Source of the DNA: Dromaius novaehollandiae
Lineage: Eukaryota > Chordata > Aves > Casuariiformes > Dromaiidae
DNA length: 64,000 bases
Reading direction: 5' to 3'
NCBI RefSeq assembly: GCF_036370855.1
Contig: NC_088106.1
Location: forward strand, 30,263,501-30,327,500
Shown: positions 46,475 through 59,834 of the stretch, in pieces
Layout of the letters: the number at the start of each line of letters is the position of its first letter
How positions within the stretch are numbered: the stretch's first letter is position 1
Notes under the pieces: model-generated
What the model saw: the letters and a program-made list of their open reading frames with translations, nothing else
Databases searched by the model: none
Told to the model about the DNA's origin: nothing
Program-made: the position numbers and the translations under genes

Positions 46475-49400
46475 GACACACAGCCTGTTATAGTTGCTGC
46501 CCAGAAAGGCAAGGTCAGACTTGAATCACCGTGGGAAGCTAGTGTGCTACCTGCAGCTCCCAGAAGACAGAATTTTTCATCCCAGGACTCCTGTTAAAGA
46601 GCTCCCAATTGCAGAGGCAGCAAATGCAACTACCCAGAGCTAAACAAACTGCTCCTCTAACCCAGACCCAGCAGTTTCTCACCCTTTTCTTCTGCTGCTC
46701 TCCCTGATTACCTTGAAGTAGTCATCTGATGAGATCAGAACCACCTCTTTTGGCTGCGGACCTTGCCTTGTCTCCCAAGAGGAAGAAGTACCCCAGGAGA
46801 AACACGGAGCCCCTCTTCGGGCTGCAAGGGGTAGTCGAATATCCTCAAGACAGCAGCCAACTCGAAGTGGCTGGTTGCTGCCTGCAGCAATGTGCTAGAC
46901 TCCTCACCATCCTCACATAACTGGAGCAGCACTCTGCTGGGACCAGAGCATCTGGCATCTCCTGAAATGGCTGGAAATTGGAAACATTATGAAATTCTAG
47001 TACTGGGGATATGTCAATAGATTATTTAGGTCCTGAAAAGCACACTCTGGCACTTTATCCCAGATCCACAGTCTGTTGTAAGCAGTTCATCATAAGCAGC
47101 TTGGCCTTTTGAGAATAGGTTAGGTATGAAGTGGCTCCAAAGCAGTATTGTGCTGAAGAGCTGTCTCTGTTCCTGTGTGTTTTTAGATAGCGGCATTTAG
47201 CTGCTGCTTTGAACCACAGTCTTAGGTGCCTCCAGTTTGGGAGCCCAATCAGGGGACAGTGGCGCAGCCTGATTTAGACTGAGCACCAAGCATTTGCCAT
47301 CTGACAGTCAGGTGTGGGCACACAGAGAGTGCAGGAGCTCCAAAATGCTCCTTGCAAATCTGGAGCTTGGCTTTTTTTGAACTTTGGCTTTTACTCTAAA
47401 TATATTGACTCAAAGAAATCCCCAAATAATACAGATGTACACAGATTCACATACACTGATGCAATCTTAAACCAGGACTGCTTGAATAGCATCTTCCTCC
47501 CTTGATGGAGAAGTCAAAAAATAAAATTCTGGTATGGCTACTGACACTTAATGATTTGACTCTGTGTTCACACATTGAAGCCTCCTGCACAACACATGCC
47601 ATTTAAAACTTTTCCAAAACAAAATTCTTGTAAGAATAACTTCTTAAATCTGGCCCTGACATGGTAGTGAATTTATTACTATGCTCTCTGTACTTAAATG
47701 CCAGCCCCAGCTGATGCCCTCCAAACCATATCTTACTTCTGATCAGTGAATTCATACATTGCAGGGTTTGCCATTGCTTTAGTCTGTTGGAAATCACAAG
47801 TATGCTTTGGAGCCATCAGGTCTCCTCCATGTCCAGTCTATAATAGAAATGGCTGCAGAACCAGCCCTCTCTACAGTTCCTCCAGTCTGTGCAAATGTGA
47901 ACCACCGTAGTCCAACAACTTGCACCTGCAGTACCCCTTTAGGGGAGGAGCAGGGATGCAGAGCATCACTTGGGTAACTTCTCTCAGCTCTGGTGAACAG
48001 AGTAACCAATTGACTTTGCTATTCATACTATTTATTTTTGAAGTCATTTACTCAAAAAGATGGCAGAATATGGATAACAAGATGCTGTTTAATTTTTCAC
48101 AGGGATAACATTATTAATTTTTACTGAGATACCATCAGTTAGTTAGGAGGTAAGGAAAGTATAGAGGAAGTAGAGGATTATAATACAAAGAAGAGGTGGG
48201 ACATGCCACAAAAGTGACAAATCGAACGTGTAGCCTACATGCTCTTACAAGTGTTGCAATTGCTGTGTTCCAGATACCTGCCTTGGAAAAATTTAGGGAA
48301 AATGTCAACACGGCCACAGGGTAGCCTGGCTTCACAGAGGGACTTTTGAGTGGGCTGCTTAGCCCTGTGACAGGCCCCTGAGCAGGGTCTGTGAGTGGCC
48401 TGTGGGGAAGCTTGCAGCAGACAGGTGCCTGAGGGGATGCCTGGGTGTGGAGGCATCCAAGGTTCCTAGGCACAAGCTCAACCTGGACCTGGCTGAGTAG
48501 CACAGCGCAGCTTGTGGGTCAGTCCACGTGGGGCTGTGCCAGGCAAGTGGGTGTCTGAAGGTGCTGTCAGAGGTGTTTCAGTTATTTTACTGACCCAAGA
48601 TTCTCTGTTGGGGTAAATGCTAACATTTCAGAGGGAGGGTGACATTACAGCACAGCGGATATACCTACTTCTTGAGTTTGCTTCAGCCTCCTCAACTCCC
48701 ATCTGCAAACATTCCCATTGTCCCCCCTTTTGGAATTTAAGTTTGGCAGAAAAGCCTCTTGGGGTAATAAATACAAATTGTACTTATTGATTAAAGCTTC
48801 AAGTGCTGCCTTAGCATAAGAAGAAACTGCCTGGACCCCTGTTTACCTTCTGGGTGCTGCCACCATATGCCATGCCGGTCCAGTATGGCAGCTAGCATCC
48901 ACCCGACAGCAGGAAGATCAAAGGGTGGCTAAGGAGCAGCCCTGGCTTTATCCATTTGCTATTATCAATCTTCATAACAAAAAGAAAACAACTCAATCCT
49001 CTCTTGCGGGAAATAAATGAGTACACTTCTCAAGCGGGGCTCACCTATGTTCTCATTTCTTGAAGAATTAGCCATATTGATAAGGCCCAGGTGAAGAGTT
49101 CCAGAAGCAATTAAAGCGAGTGCTGTACCTCTAGGTGTACCTTGATAGTATTTCTGTTCTCTTCTTTTCACTATGTGCCTATCTCATGCTAACATCAACA
49201 GTAGGTGCATTAGAGATGATGCTTCATAAAGGAAAGCTGCACTTCACACTGAGAAAGCCTTGATCCAAATGCACTTCAATTAACAGAGTGCAGGTCCCAG
49301 GGACTCCTGGACAAGCTGCAGCTGTACAGATTAAGACAGGCGGATGCCTCAGAGCCAGGAGAGAGGACCCAGGGTGGCGGCTGTTCTGTTTTTAACTCCT

Positions 49401-49520
49401 CTTCTCCCCATTTTGGCCACTTCCCATTTGCCCTGCAGACCACTGGGCTAGGCCACTGCTCTGAGATCCCCCGGAAGCCCCAGCTAATGTATTCCAGGGC
49501 CCATCAGACGTGTCAGAGCA
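46475..49520. other. unassigned DNA
   Basis: 47205-47360 has words ('cttaggtgcctcc', 'gggagcccaa') reminiscent of a sauropsid interspersed repeat, too weak to call. The 122-codon minus frame at 48135-48503 is unrecognised. Confidence 0.42.
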
Positions 49521-49524
49521 GACA

Positions 49525-49760
49525 CTAGATCTTCGATCAATGGGTTCTGCAGCTTTACCTCATTAAAATGTTTTCTCAACAAAGGTCAAAACTTATCTGG
49601 CTGCTGAGACCCCCCACTCTTCTGCCTGGAAAGAAAACATTCTGCTTTTAATTAATTCGTTCAGATGAAACCAGCAAAAATGTCAATGTAACAAATTAGA
49701 CACTCATTGATTATTGGCTTAAAAAAAGAGTTAATGGTTCTGTTCTGGAGAAGGAGGTTA
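49525..49760. promoter_or_regulatory. candidate conserved non-coding element
   Basis: TTAATTAATT at 49648-49657, 'attgattattggctt' near 49708 (it holds an inverted CCAAT-like word) and 'acaaaggtcaaaac' near 49579 (nuclear-receptor half-site AGGTCA) lie in a repeat-free block. Inferred. Confidence 0.33.
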
Positions 49761-49764
49761 GGCA

Positions 49765-52315
49765 GGTCTTTAAAGTGATACACACGTGCAATACTTTGTT
49801 GTACAGGTAGCCTCTGGATTTGGCATTTTAACCATGAAAATGTGTTCAGAAACTCTCTTCTCTACTTCATGAATAGTCTTTTTCTGTTAGGACAGCTTGA
49901 AGATTGCCGGGTACAGCTTCCCAGTAAGTAATGCATTGTGTCGACCCAACAGAGAGTCCTGTGCACTCAGAGTCCACCTTGAGTTTAATGGGCTTTGGGA
50001 TCTGGCAAGGTAAGAGCATGCATTAGAAAAAACATTGAAATGCACATGCCTACAGAAGATATGGGTCTAGCTTCGTTTTTTTCCCTCTCCTGCTCTTCTC
50101 TGTTAATATTGCTTCTACCTGGATAGTTCATAGGTAGCACCGATGCTTCATAAGTGAAGCTGTGCAGAAGCAGTCTGCTCCCTACCATGTCCCTGGGAAA
50201 AGGGCCATCAACAAGCACCACACTTGGGAAGCATCTGGACACTGAGGAGCTGAATTACATGGAGCAATGAATGATACCTATGGGCCAGTCAGTAGCTGAG
50301 CCTTGGAGGGTACAGGCTTAGCTCACTACCTCAGCCGTAACCAAATTCAGGAGTGACTAAACATTACCGGAAATTAGTAGAAGCAGAAGACATTCATGGT
50401 CAAACAGTATGGGCCAAAGGGTTCTGCCGAGACACAATTCTAATGAAATTACAGCAGAAGATGCCACCTGCAAGAAATGTAGAAATGTTCAGACTAATAT
50501 AATATTGTCTGCCACTGAAATTCATATGCAAATGCCAAACTGTATGAACAGTATCCCCTTGTCTGTCCTCTTACCAGTCTAGAGTTGCAACTTTGCTCAC
50601 ATAGGGAACAATAACATACATTGGGGGGGGGGGGTAGCAGCAGAGTTAGAGAGAAAAAAATAGATGCTTTACACTTGGTGCTGGAGGAATGCTTGAGAAG
50701 GGATTAAAAGGCAATCTTAGTAGTACACAATGAAGAACAATTCAAGGCAACTGCAATGACATCTGAGGACTCTGTTTTTAAAACTACAGTGTGGTAACTG
50801 TGAACAGCTGATTGAAATTGTGCATATTTTAATCAAAAATCTGACTCGTGGATTAAAGTTTAGGAAGAAATCACATAGTTGTATTTAATTAAATGACGTA
50901 AACGAAAATACTTGATGATAATACCTCCCTGGCTGGCTGAAGTCAGATTTGTGCTGATGATAGGTTAGATTATGTTTCCTATACACTGAAATTATCACAA
51001 TTAGTTCCTCACCTGGAAAAGTCACTTTGTCCTAGTAACATGTTTAAAGGAACTCTGAAACTAGAGTGTGTTTAACAGCAGAAGGCACATTAGTTAGCCA
51101 GTAAACAGACTTGTAGTCTGCATGTAGCCTGGAGGTGACTCCACCAAGCTCATACAGTGGGTCAAAAGCAGGGTTATAACCCGAATGGATGCCTTCCCGA
51201 GTCCAGCATACTGTATGGCAAGTCACCCTGTATCTCAGGAAAATACACTCACATCCAAAAGCAGATCCTTGTACTGTCGAGAGAGTCATTTCACTAAACT
51301 TTGCACCGTTTTGAATATTACCAGGCATCTCTGGGAGCAGGAAATTTTGCCTTTATGCAGAGACCAGGGTTGAGCCTTCACAAGCAGCAGGCTAGCACAC
51401 ACCTGTGCACTGGGGCATCTCTATCACCTTCCTCAGAGAAGTCCTCTGCAGGCTGCTACAGACAGCAGGTGAACATGCTAGACAGGCCTGGGGTCTCCTG
51501 CTCACCAGATTTTATGTGCAGTCACTCATTGAATTGTGTTGTCTCAGTGCATGCATCTCATACAGCATAATAAAATAATAGCATAATAACATTATAAAAT
51601 GCATCTCACTTTATTGTCTCTGATGGTTACCTTTTGATAGCTCTTATTTTACCTTGCCTTTCAATAAATGAAAACCATGTTTGTTTGCTTTGACAGCAAC
51701 ACAACAAAATGACAAAAAATTCTCCTATCAATTCCAGACTTCTCTGAAAGAGTGTATGAATGCAGTCTAGTTTAACTACAGCAGACATGTCCCAGGGTTG
51801 CAAGGATATGATGAAACACATGCTTTACAATTGAGTTTAAAAAAGAAAAAGAAAGGCTACATTCAATGGCAGAAAAAATTGATTTAAACACATGAAATAT
51901 TACAAGCAAAAATCAGAGGTTAGAAGTAGAGTTGAAATGCAAACCATTACCTCCATTATCCAAAACAGGCTGTTTATTTACAGCTAGAAATTGTAGAAAT
52001 GACATCGCTTAATCGTAATTAAAACCTTTTGGTATCTTTAGAGCACCAGAAGTGTTCCACACGAAGGTAGCAGGGCCGTGAGGCGAAGGATACTGCTGCC
52101 ACTTAGAACAAGGACATCTAGGGCTGCAAGGAGAACAAAACAAAACCCTGACAAACATGATATTAGGCTAAGTACAATTCCAACTGTGGCAAGAAAAGAG
52201 AGTTTGTAATTTAATTTGCAAAAGGCCATACAGCAAAACTAGAGCTAAACTATTTGCAACATATATTAGCTGAAAGAGGCATTTCAAATGAGAAAGAACC
52301 ATCTGTTGGGAAAGA
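49765..52315. other. unassigned DNA with a G12 run
   Basis: G12 lies at 50623-50634. 50820-50910 and 51830-52030 are AT-rich without a clear identity. Frames are under 95 codons and unrecognised. Confidence 0.42.
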
Positions 52316-52319
52316 CACA

Positions 52320-52560
52320 AAAATGGTCTGAGCTTATTCCTGCCTTCACCTCAGACTTGGCATTAAACAAGTCCCTTCATCTCCCTGGGACTCCACTGCC
52401 CATCTCTGAACAAGGGTAAGACTGTTTCTTTCTCCCAGACTTTTGCTGGGCTGCTTTGACATCCATGTAGACAGCAAGTTCTTCCAGGATGAAGCTGCAT
52501 CTCTTACTAAGGGCCTGTTGGGACCAATAAAGGTGCAAGATAATAATATATGAGATCTTT
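52320..52560 (+). repeat. SINE relic (tRNA-SINE with CR1-type tail)
   Basis: In order: 'aaacaagtcccttcatctccc', 'ccatctctgaa', 'gacagcaagttcttcca' and 'gcatctcttactaagggcc', then 'gggaccaataaaggtgc'. This follows the body and 3' tail of the SINE family at 5690-5832, with more of the body preserved. The tRNA head is eroded. Confidence 0.6.
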
Positions 52561-52564
52561 CTGA

Positions 52565-55500
52565 GTTACAGGCTGCTCTGCAAACCCCAGTCTCTCTGCA
52601 AAGGTGGAAATGGGAGCAATTCTTAGGAACATTTATACACCTCTCCAGATTTCTGACTTAAACAATTTGAGCAACTGCATTGCTGAGAGACTTGCTGAAA
52701 GCAGTCCCTGTGAGAGCAGAAAATGTTCATGGAAGAGTTAGTGGCTCTATTTTGCATGTACACAATTTAAAAGGAGAGACATGTTCCCACACATGAATTG
52801 AACTCTACCTTTTTACAGGAACCTGGTCTTTAACACCATGGACTCAGCAGCCATAGCTCAGGAGGACTCTCTCTGGCATCAGCTAAGGCTCAGAAAGGGA
52901 CAACATTCCATGCAAACCTCCATCCACATCCAACCTGCCATGCGGCCCGGTGATTGACTTCTACAGTGCTCCTGAGCAACCTGGGGGCCATGCCCAGCCT
53001 GCTGGTGCCATATTCTGCACCCCCTCCCTGGTAGCTCCCACATTACCTCCCCACCCCAGGCAGCATACTGACACACACAACCTTACTGCCAGGGTTACCC
53101 TGTGCAACAAAACAGTGCAAGGAAGAGGTGAAAAACAGCAAGAAACTGGTGTGTTGAAGATGGATTCCAGAGCAGGGTGTTCCCTTTGTGTGCCACGGTG
53201 GAACCCCAGAGCTATGCAGATATTTAGGCTGGGCCATTGTGTCTCCTCATCTGCTCCAGGGAAAATCAGGCAGAATCCCTCAGGAGCCTGGAAAACTGAT
53301 ATTTGGGAAGAAGACATGGATGCCTCTTAACAAATATGTTAAACAAGGCACTGCTGAAAGGGAAAATGAATGAATATAAAAATGTAGCACTAGCTGGAGC
53401 AGGTCAGCATGCATTTAGGCTGGGATGCATTACTCCTGGAGTCTAAAAGTTGTGTCTAGCCTGGGCTAGTCATTGCTCTCCTTCAGAGTTGATTGAGAGA
53501 GACAGGCCTTTCAGGTGAGCACCTCTGCCCAAAAAAGGACATGCCTGAGAGAGGCAAAGTGTTGCATCTAGGCAGACCCAGGCCTTGTTCTCCACAAGGT
53601 GCCTAGTGCTAAAGTAATGTACTCCAGAGCAGAGAAGTCCTCCTCACCTTGTCCTGGAGTATCTGGTCTCTCTAAGTTGGTCTGAATGACACAAGGCATT
53701 CAGAAAAAAAACATAAATAGGCAGGCTGCATCTGCACATTAAACCAAGAATAAAGCTTCAGCTGGGTCTGTATCCAATTCTTTGGCACATCAAGGATGGG
53801 AAAGGACACATGGATGGCTTGCTCACTAACCCATACTCTCCCTGCCAGAGAGCTGTGCCAGAAGTTATCAAGAAAGCTGCAAAATGAAAGCATGATATGC
53901 TGTGGTAATTATGTGTGCTTGGATTTTTTTTTTAACAAGTGTTCTGCCTTTGACTAAATATTCTAGGATGACTGTTGTCCTATTTCAGTGCAGTTAGTCG
54001 TAAATATAATCACTTCATCTTGATTAACTCTATCAGTGCCACAGAGGTCCACCCCCTTACCAGCTGCAAGGGGACTGAAAATAGCTATGATGTTTCAAAG
54101 GACCAGAGAAGCTGCCTGGCAGTTGCCTGGGAAAATGTTTTGTGGCATCCATGAGCATGCAGGGTCTTTTCCAATGTGGCAATTTAACAACACTTGGTGT
54201 TTACTCAAAGTAGGTTTTCCCCACTTAAAGCAAAGAAAAAAATTCCTTCATATCCCTCCAAAAGAGGGACATCTTTTGGAAGTGCCACCCACTACTGACT
54301 AGGGTCTGTCATTGTCACCTGTACCAAGCACAGAGGTCACAATGCAGTTGTAAGGAGCTTTGAAAACTTCTTCCTCTGCATAGTAATAGTCATCTCTTTG
54401 TATAAATACACACACCAGCGAGCTCAAGGTGCAAAAATACTTACAGGGTGTGACTGAAGATGGTCAGAAACCAGTATATCACCTGAAGGAAGAATACATG
54501 TTCAGCGACCTTAAAGACCTGATCTCACATTTGCCCTGAGCAATTGCAGCTAAGTAACTGCAATGTGAGCACATATTTAAGTATTTACACAAGGAAAAGG
54601 GCCTGATGACCTTGATTATATTCGCAGTATATTTCCTGTTGTTTATGCTCCTTTGGTGGAATTACTACCATACATCTTGGACTCAGATTTCATCTTCCAG
54701 CTTTGGAAGGCTGCAGCCACCCTCTGCAGAGGTCCACAAATGCTTAGAAGTTTAGCTGTATTTTTCTTCTACAGCTCCTCTCCTGTCCTGAATTTTAAGA
54801 CTGCCTCGGCAGCTGAGAGCTCGTGACTCCCTACTGCAGTGTCGAGAAGATATGCAGAAGCAAATCTGAAGGCAAGAATTCCCTGCCCCAAAGCTCCCTT
54901 GAACCTCAGGCATCAGTCTCAGCAGACAGATTATGCTAAAAATATGCATTTCAAAATGGTTTGATGGCTGTTATTTAACAAAAACTGTTGCAAGCAAAGC
55001 TGCAAAAAACTTCATAGTTCTAGCTTGGGGCTGAGGGGCAACATTCTGAATTTTTCAGCCAGTTATTTATAAATCTAGCAACCTGCACATGATTTTTTCA
55101 CTGAGGACACACCAGCTACACACCAAAACAAATGACCCTCTCCCCCTCTTCTAAAAATTTTGTATGTCATAAGTTCAAACACTGATAAGTTGTTAAATGC
55201 CAGAATCAAAGTATTCATTTTCCTGTGCCTAGGCCTGGAGATACGGGCCCCACTTACACACTATTTACATGTTATTCCACCTGCTTCATTCATTGCACAG
55301 GACGCAATGGCAAGTGGCTTGCAGATGATGTACTCAGCTTATTTGTAGTTCATTTCCAGTGTAGAAGTTCTTCCACTTCTGTCTGGAGACTGTTCTCTGT
55401 GGTTTTGGGGTCTCATCACAGAAATTATGCGACAATGCTGGCCAAATGGAGTAAGGTATTCCCTGGACCCCTTCAAAAGCCCTTTTCGTGATTCTCTGAT

Positions 55501-56590
55501 TGTTGCCTCAGGTGAGGATTTGCCTTGCTTTGATTTGGACAAAAGGCTAAAAAAACCAAGTTGTGCATTGGCTGATTGGGGAACCAATTTGCATGGTGCT
55601 GCAGCATGCCTCCAAAGGTCAGGCTGTCTCAAGGCTTGCAGCAAGAAGTACTCAGCTTCCCAGTTCCTCTCCTGCTTTGTGGCCAGATAGCATCCCTTCT
55701 CCAGAAGGCACCTCCTTTCCTCAGGGTGGGAACAACAGCTTAGAGCACTCTGTCCTGAAATGTGTGTCCAGAAATAAACAGTCCCAATTTTCTCATTAAT
55801 GCAAAATGTTCTTCTACTGCCAGCTCCACCAGAGTAGTGCACGGTGCCACCTCTCAGAGGGCTGGCTGCGTTATGCATCTCCAGATGCTGGGAGATAAGA
55901 ATTGCCAGACCAGCTCAGAATAGTACCAGTGTCCAGTACCAGTGTCACTGCACAGTTACTGATGTCAGAAGGTACAAAAAAACAGGGAGAGACTGCTGTG
56001 GAATAAGCTTCCTTATGTCCTGGAACATGGAGCTATATATCTTTTGTAACAGCTTTTCTCTGCGTAACATAACTGGAGAACTTGGTTGCAGTAATATCTT
56101 GGGGCAATGAATTCCCTAAGCTGTGTATGAATCACTAACAAAAGTGTCTTTTTATCAGTTTCAGTTCTGTTGCCTTTCAAGTTTATTCAGTGTCCCTTTG
56201 AATGAGACACTGTTGTAATTGTCTAAAAAATAAATTTGATTGCCTGCTTGACCTTCTTTATGCTGCTTATTACAGTCATTTCATTTTTTATTCATTCTCT
56301 CCCGGGAAAAAACAGAGACAACATCGTCACTCTAGCCACATTTGGAAGTATTTATATTGCTTGTCTTTAAGCCCTTGTTGTTTCCTTGTTTTGTTTTGGA
56401 TGTGACACAATCAGAACGTCACACTGGCTTCAAGGTGGGAGCACGCATTCACTCAGCAATGGCAATGTCAGCTTCATCTCCATTTACAGCTTCTTTTTTA
56501 ATCTGTCAAAGGTTCTTGCTCTTTTTTGTCATCAGGAAAGGAATAGAGAGCAAAGCAGAAAGCATCTCAATGACACTGTACCAGTCCACG
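52565..56590. other. unassigned DNA with the longest chance frame
   Basis: The 179-codon minus frame at 55339-55878 is the longest in the window but has no recognisable domain and overlaps plus frames of 87 and 78 codons. A 13-bp near-perfect duplication (agtaccagtgtcc) lies at 55922-55947. No repeat family was recognised. Confidence 0.42.
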
Positions 56591-56594
56591 GCTT

Positions 56595-56885
56595 GCCTGC
56601 ACCATGAGCAATGTGTGCAGATCTGCTTCCATCTCCAAAGTTCCCCCTGGGGGCCTGGAAAAGTTACAGAGAAGGGCAACCACCATTGAAAGTTCTGGGA
56701 AGGCTTCTGTGCAGAAAGTGATTACACAGATGAAGGAAAGACCTACAGATTTGTTGACAGTGGTCTACTAAGCTGGAGTGGCCAGAAGAGAGTGAATAGG
56801 TATAGATCAATAACTGTTTTCTCCAGTGCAAGAACTCGGGTGCATTAACTGAAGCTGGGAATCAGCAGGCTCTGCACAGTGATGA
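56595..56885 (+). repeat. CR1 LINE fragment (3' region, sense)
   Basis: 'accatgagcaatgtgtgcag' is followed by 'gaaaagttacagagaaggg', 'gagagtgaataggta', 'gcaagaactcgggtgcat' and 'gctgggaatcagcaggctc'. This matches the CR1 3' region order, with deletions of tens of bases in the middle. Confidence 0.7.
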
Positions 56886-56889
56886 GACA

Positions 56890-59455
56890 CCAGGTTTCCC
56901 CTCCTGTCATGTGCTTTAGGTTGCACCTGTTGATACTCACTGCCACCCACTGTGGATCCTAAATTCAGTTCCCCTTTTCTGTTGGGTCTTCTGAAGGTCA
57001 GTGTTCACCAGGGCTGACCATCTTATCTAAATACAGGGTACCCGCAAAGTCATATACTGACAAAGACCAGCCCTGCTCCAGAATCCAACTGTAAGCTAAC
57101 ACTGAGTCCACTCACTCCTTTCATTCTTGAAGCCCACTTCTAACCAACAGTGGGTCTTTACCCATCAAGCCATCACTGCAGGATATCTTAGCCACCTCTT
57201 TGACTGCTAGTTTGAGATATTTGCAGACATCTGCTTGGAGCTGTCTCATTTTCCCTCCTAGGTGCCATGCTAACTGTTTTCCCCCATGTTTTTCGAAGGA
57301 TGTTTATTGTTGCTGCTTTTGGATACTGTTTTGACCTATCTTTTGGCACCAAGTCCAGCCTTGCAAGGCAGCAGTTCTCAGCAGCACCTTTGAAGTTGTT
57401 TGAAGCTCATTACGACAGACATTGTATGATGGTTTCTGGCTATCAGAGCTGGTGCTGCACCAGTCCCACCATATGGACAACAGTGCACTCAAGTGGCCGT
57501 GCTGCCGAGTTCTGCAGAGTTTATCACAGGTGCACTCACAAGGGCTTACTGCTGCTCATGTTATAAACCTCTTCACAAGATGCAGGGTGTAACAGCGTCA
57601 TCATCGCTGTGGCTTAGTAAGTCATTCACAAGCTATTTGCAGAGCTGGCCATGTTCTGTTATTCTGATATTTTCCACCTAGACACAGCATTTCTTTCTGG
57701 TCTTGAGTAGGTTGGTAATGAATGCTATGAAATAGCAATGAATAACCAGGCTTCTGCAGCGGGGACACGGGATGGGATGCCGTCCAGGATCTACTGTCGT
57801 TCCCGATTATCCGAAGGGGTCGCTGTTCAATGGCAGACAAGAAGCCCTTTCTCTAGGCTGGACAGCATTCTCCCTGCAGCGCTGGGAGCTTTTGCCAGCC
57901 TGAGAAATGAGAGACTGGAATTCAAAAGAAGTAGTCTTTTAAAACATAAATGGCCAAGCTGATTTACTTCCAAATACATAACAACAAAAAAAATTATGTT
58001 GGGCAGGGACCTCGTTTGCCACGTTTCAACACAGAGAAAAATTTTACAGCAGGGTTATAACCACTTTAAATACCATTATTGGTTTAGAAGAGAAAAGCTG
58101 GCAGACTGTTAGCTAAAACTGCCCTTCCGAGTGATGCTTTAATAGGATGCATATCCCACATATTTGATAAGTTGAAGAGCCATATGATAAACTCTGGAGC
58201 TATGTGATAAACCCCATACAATGATCCTTAGCCACCTCCTCTGTGATTTTCCTGGCTCTAGGACATTTCCAGAATTTCCTCTAACAGTTCACTCCCTTCC
58301 AGCAGTCACCTCACTTCAAAAGCAGACTTCCAAAGCCACATTTTTCGCTTCCCAGACTGTGAAATTCCCTTCCAAAGTGAATCACAAGTAGAGGATCAGC
58401 AATGGTTCTGAACTGGACAGGGCAGTAAGAAATGATGTCTGATAACTACCAAAAAATGTTATAAATAATTAGTTTACGAAAAGGGGACCATTCCCAAAGG
58501 AAACCGGACTTGAATGTAGTATTGAAGAACGAGTGGTTGAAGTTCTGATACTGACAATCACAGAAAGACATTTCAATGAATTTTGAAAAATATATGTGTT
58601 ATAACTTGCCCTTCCTTGAAGCTGCTGGAAATGTAGGCTTTACCTAAACTAAATTTGCAGAAGTGAGCACAGATTTAGGCATCTGTGTTGAATGCATCTT
58701 CTGACATGTCTGGAAAATTTCAGATATAGACAATGTTTTCTGAAAAATCCCTTTTGGGAATTTCACTTGGGGACCCCAGAACAAAGCCAAACCCAAACAA
58801 GTAGTCTCTCTGGCAAATCCTGGCATTGGCCAGGACATCTAAATCCCGATGGAGCATGGAATAGAGAAAAAGGAAATCTGGTTATGTTTACATGGACCAG
58901 CTCCAGCCCTCTCTTACATTGCTCCTCTGCTGTGTTTTATATGCCCCTCTCCCAAGCACGTCTGTATGTCATCTGTGTAAGAGGGAAATGGGCTTGTGAG
59001 CAGGTGGGATGGACCTTCCCATGTGATGTGAGCATGAACAGGGTGAGGCAGGGCTCCAAGTGTGGTCCCTTGTAGCCCCCAAGCATGATGAAGTCAATGG
59101 AGAAGAGCCACCAGTCCATTTCTTCTCTGCAGGGCCTGAGCCCAGCTGGATGCAACCTTGCAGCATGTGCATGTTTCAGAGCTACTCCTGGGGTGCACTT
59201 CCACTCGGCCTCAGACGGCCTCATTCTGGAAGTTCACAGGGAAGCTGAGAAAGCTGTCACAAGCCTCGCGCTTAGTTTGCATTCATTTCCTTCTGAAACT
59301 CTCATTACCCGAAAGAGAAAGAGAGAGAGAGAGTGTGAGTGCATTCAAGTGGAAATGGTTGGAGTGCACTTAGAGGAATTTAGCCAAAAGGAAAAGGATA
59401 GATGATGGTGCCTTTTTTAATTTTTTTATTCTCTCCAAAAAAAAAAAATCCTCCA
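56890..59455. other. unassigned DNA
   Basis: A purine-rich (GA)n stretch lies at about 59312-59332. The 127-codon plus frame at 58692-59075 is unrecognised. 57960-58090 is AT-rich. Confidence 0.42.
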
Positions 59456-59459
59456 GAAC

Positions 59460-59830
59460 TTAAAACTGTTTTAATCAGCTGAAAAACATACGTGGGCTTT
59501 ACAGCTCTGAGACAGCTTGCACAGGCTCTGATAAATGCCTATCGCTCATTTGCATACGCTAACAGCTACACTTTAATCAGCCTCCTAATCCCTGATGATA
59601 TTAATGAATTTTTTTTATGCTCTCTCTCTCTCTTCTCTCCCCCCCCCCCCTTTTTTTTTTAGTATCATGTTTGCTAATTCAAAACCGATCAGCGGCTTCT
59701 GTGTGCCTTTTTTTATGCAGGAAATAATGGGTGAGCTTGGTACTCCTGTTATCCTGCTCTCACAAATAATTAAGACTACAAAGGGTACAAATCAGTCTGA
59801 ATGCAAGGCACAAAGGCTCAAGCTATGCAA
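59460..59830. promoter_or_regulatory. candidate conserved element with octamer and splice-like signals
   Basis: Repeat-free AT-rich flanks surround a CT/C12/T10 tract (59619-59660). They contain a perfect octamer ATTTGCAT at 59548-59555, TTTAATCAG near 59571, GATATTAATGAATT near 59597 and ACAAATAATTAAG near 59762. The composition resembles conserved POU/homeodomain-bound enhancers. The tract ends in TTTAG, which also makes a strong 3' splice site (see the exon candidate). Confidence 0.4.
59663..59730 (+). other. possible 68-nt exon (unproven)
   Basis: A 40-nt polypyrimidine tract ending in AG (59661-59662) precedes this stretch, and G/GTGAGC, a near-consensus donor, follows it at 59731. One phase is open throughout, including an in-phase ATG and the run SKPISGFCVPFFMQEIMG, but the peptide is not one I recognise. 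It could be a microexon of a long gene, a non-coding RNA exon or coincidence inside a regulatory element. Confidence 0.18.
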
Positions 59831-59834
59831 AGGT

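Noticed and set aside
47205-47360. Sauropsid interspersed repeat with 'cttaggtgcctcc'
   Set aside because: Too short and too diverged to assign to a family by eye.
55339-55878. 179-codon minus-strand frame, the longest in the window
   Set aside because: No domain, signal or family resemblance. It overlaps plus-strand frames of similar quality, and one frame of this length is expected by chance on both strands of 64 kb.
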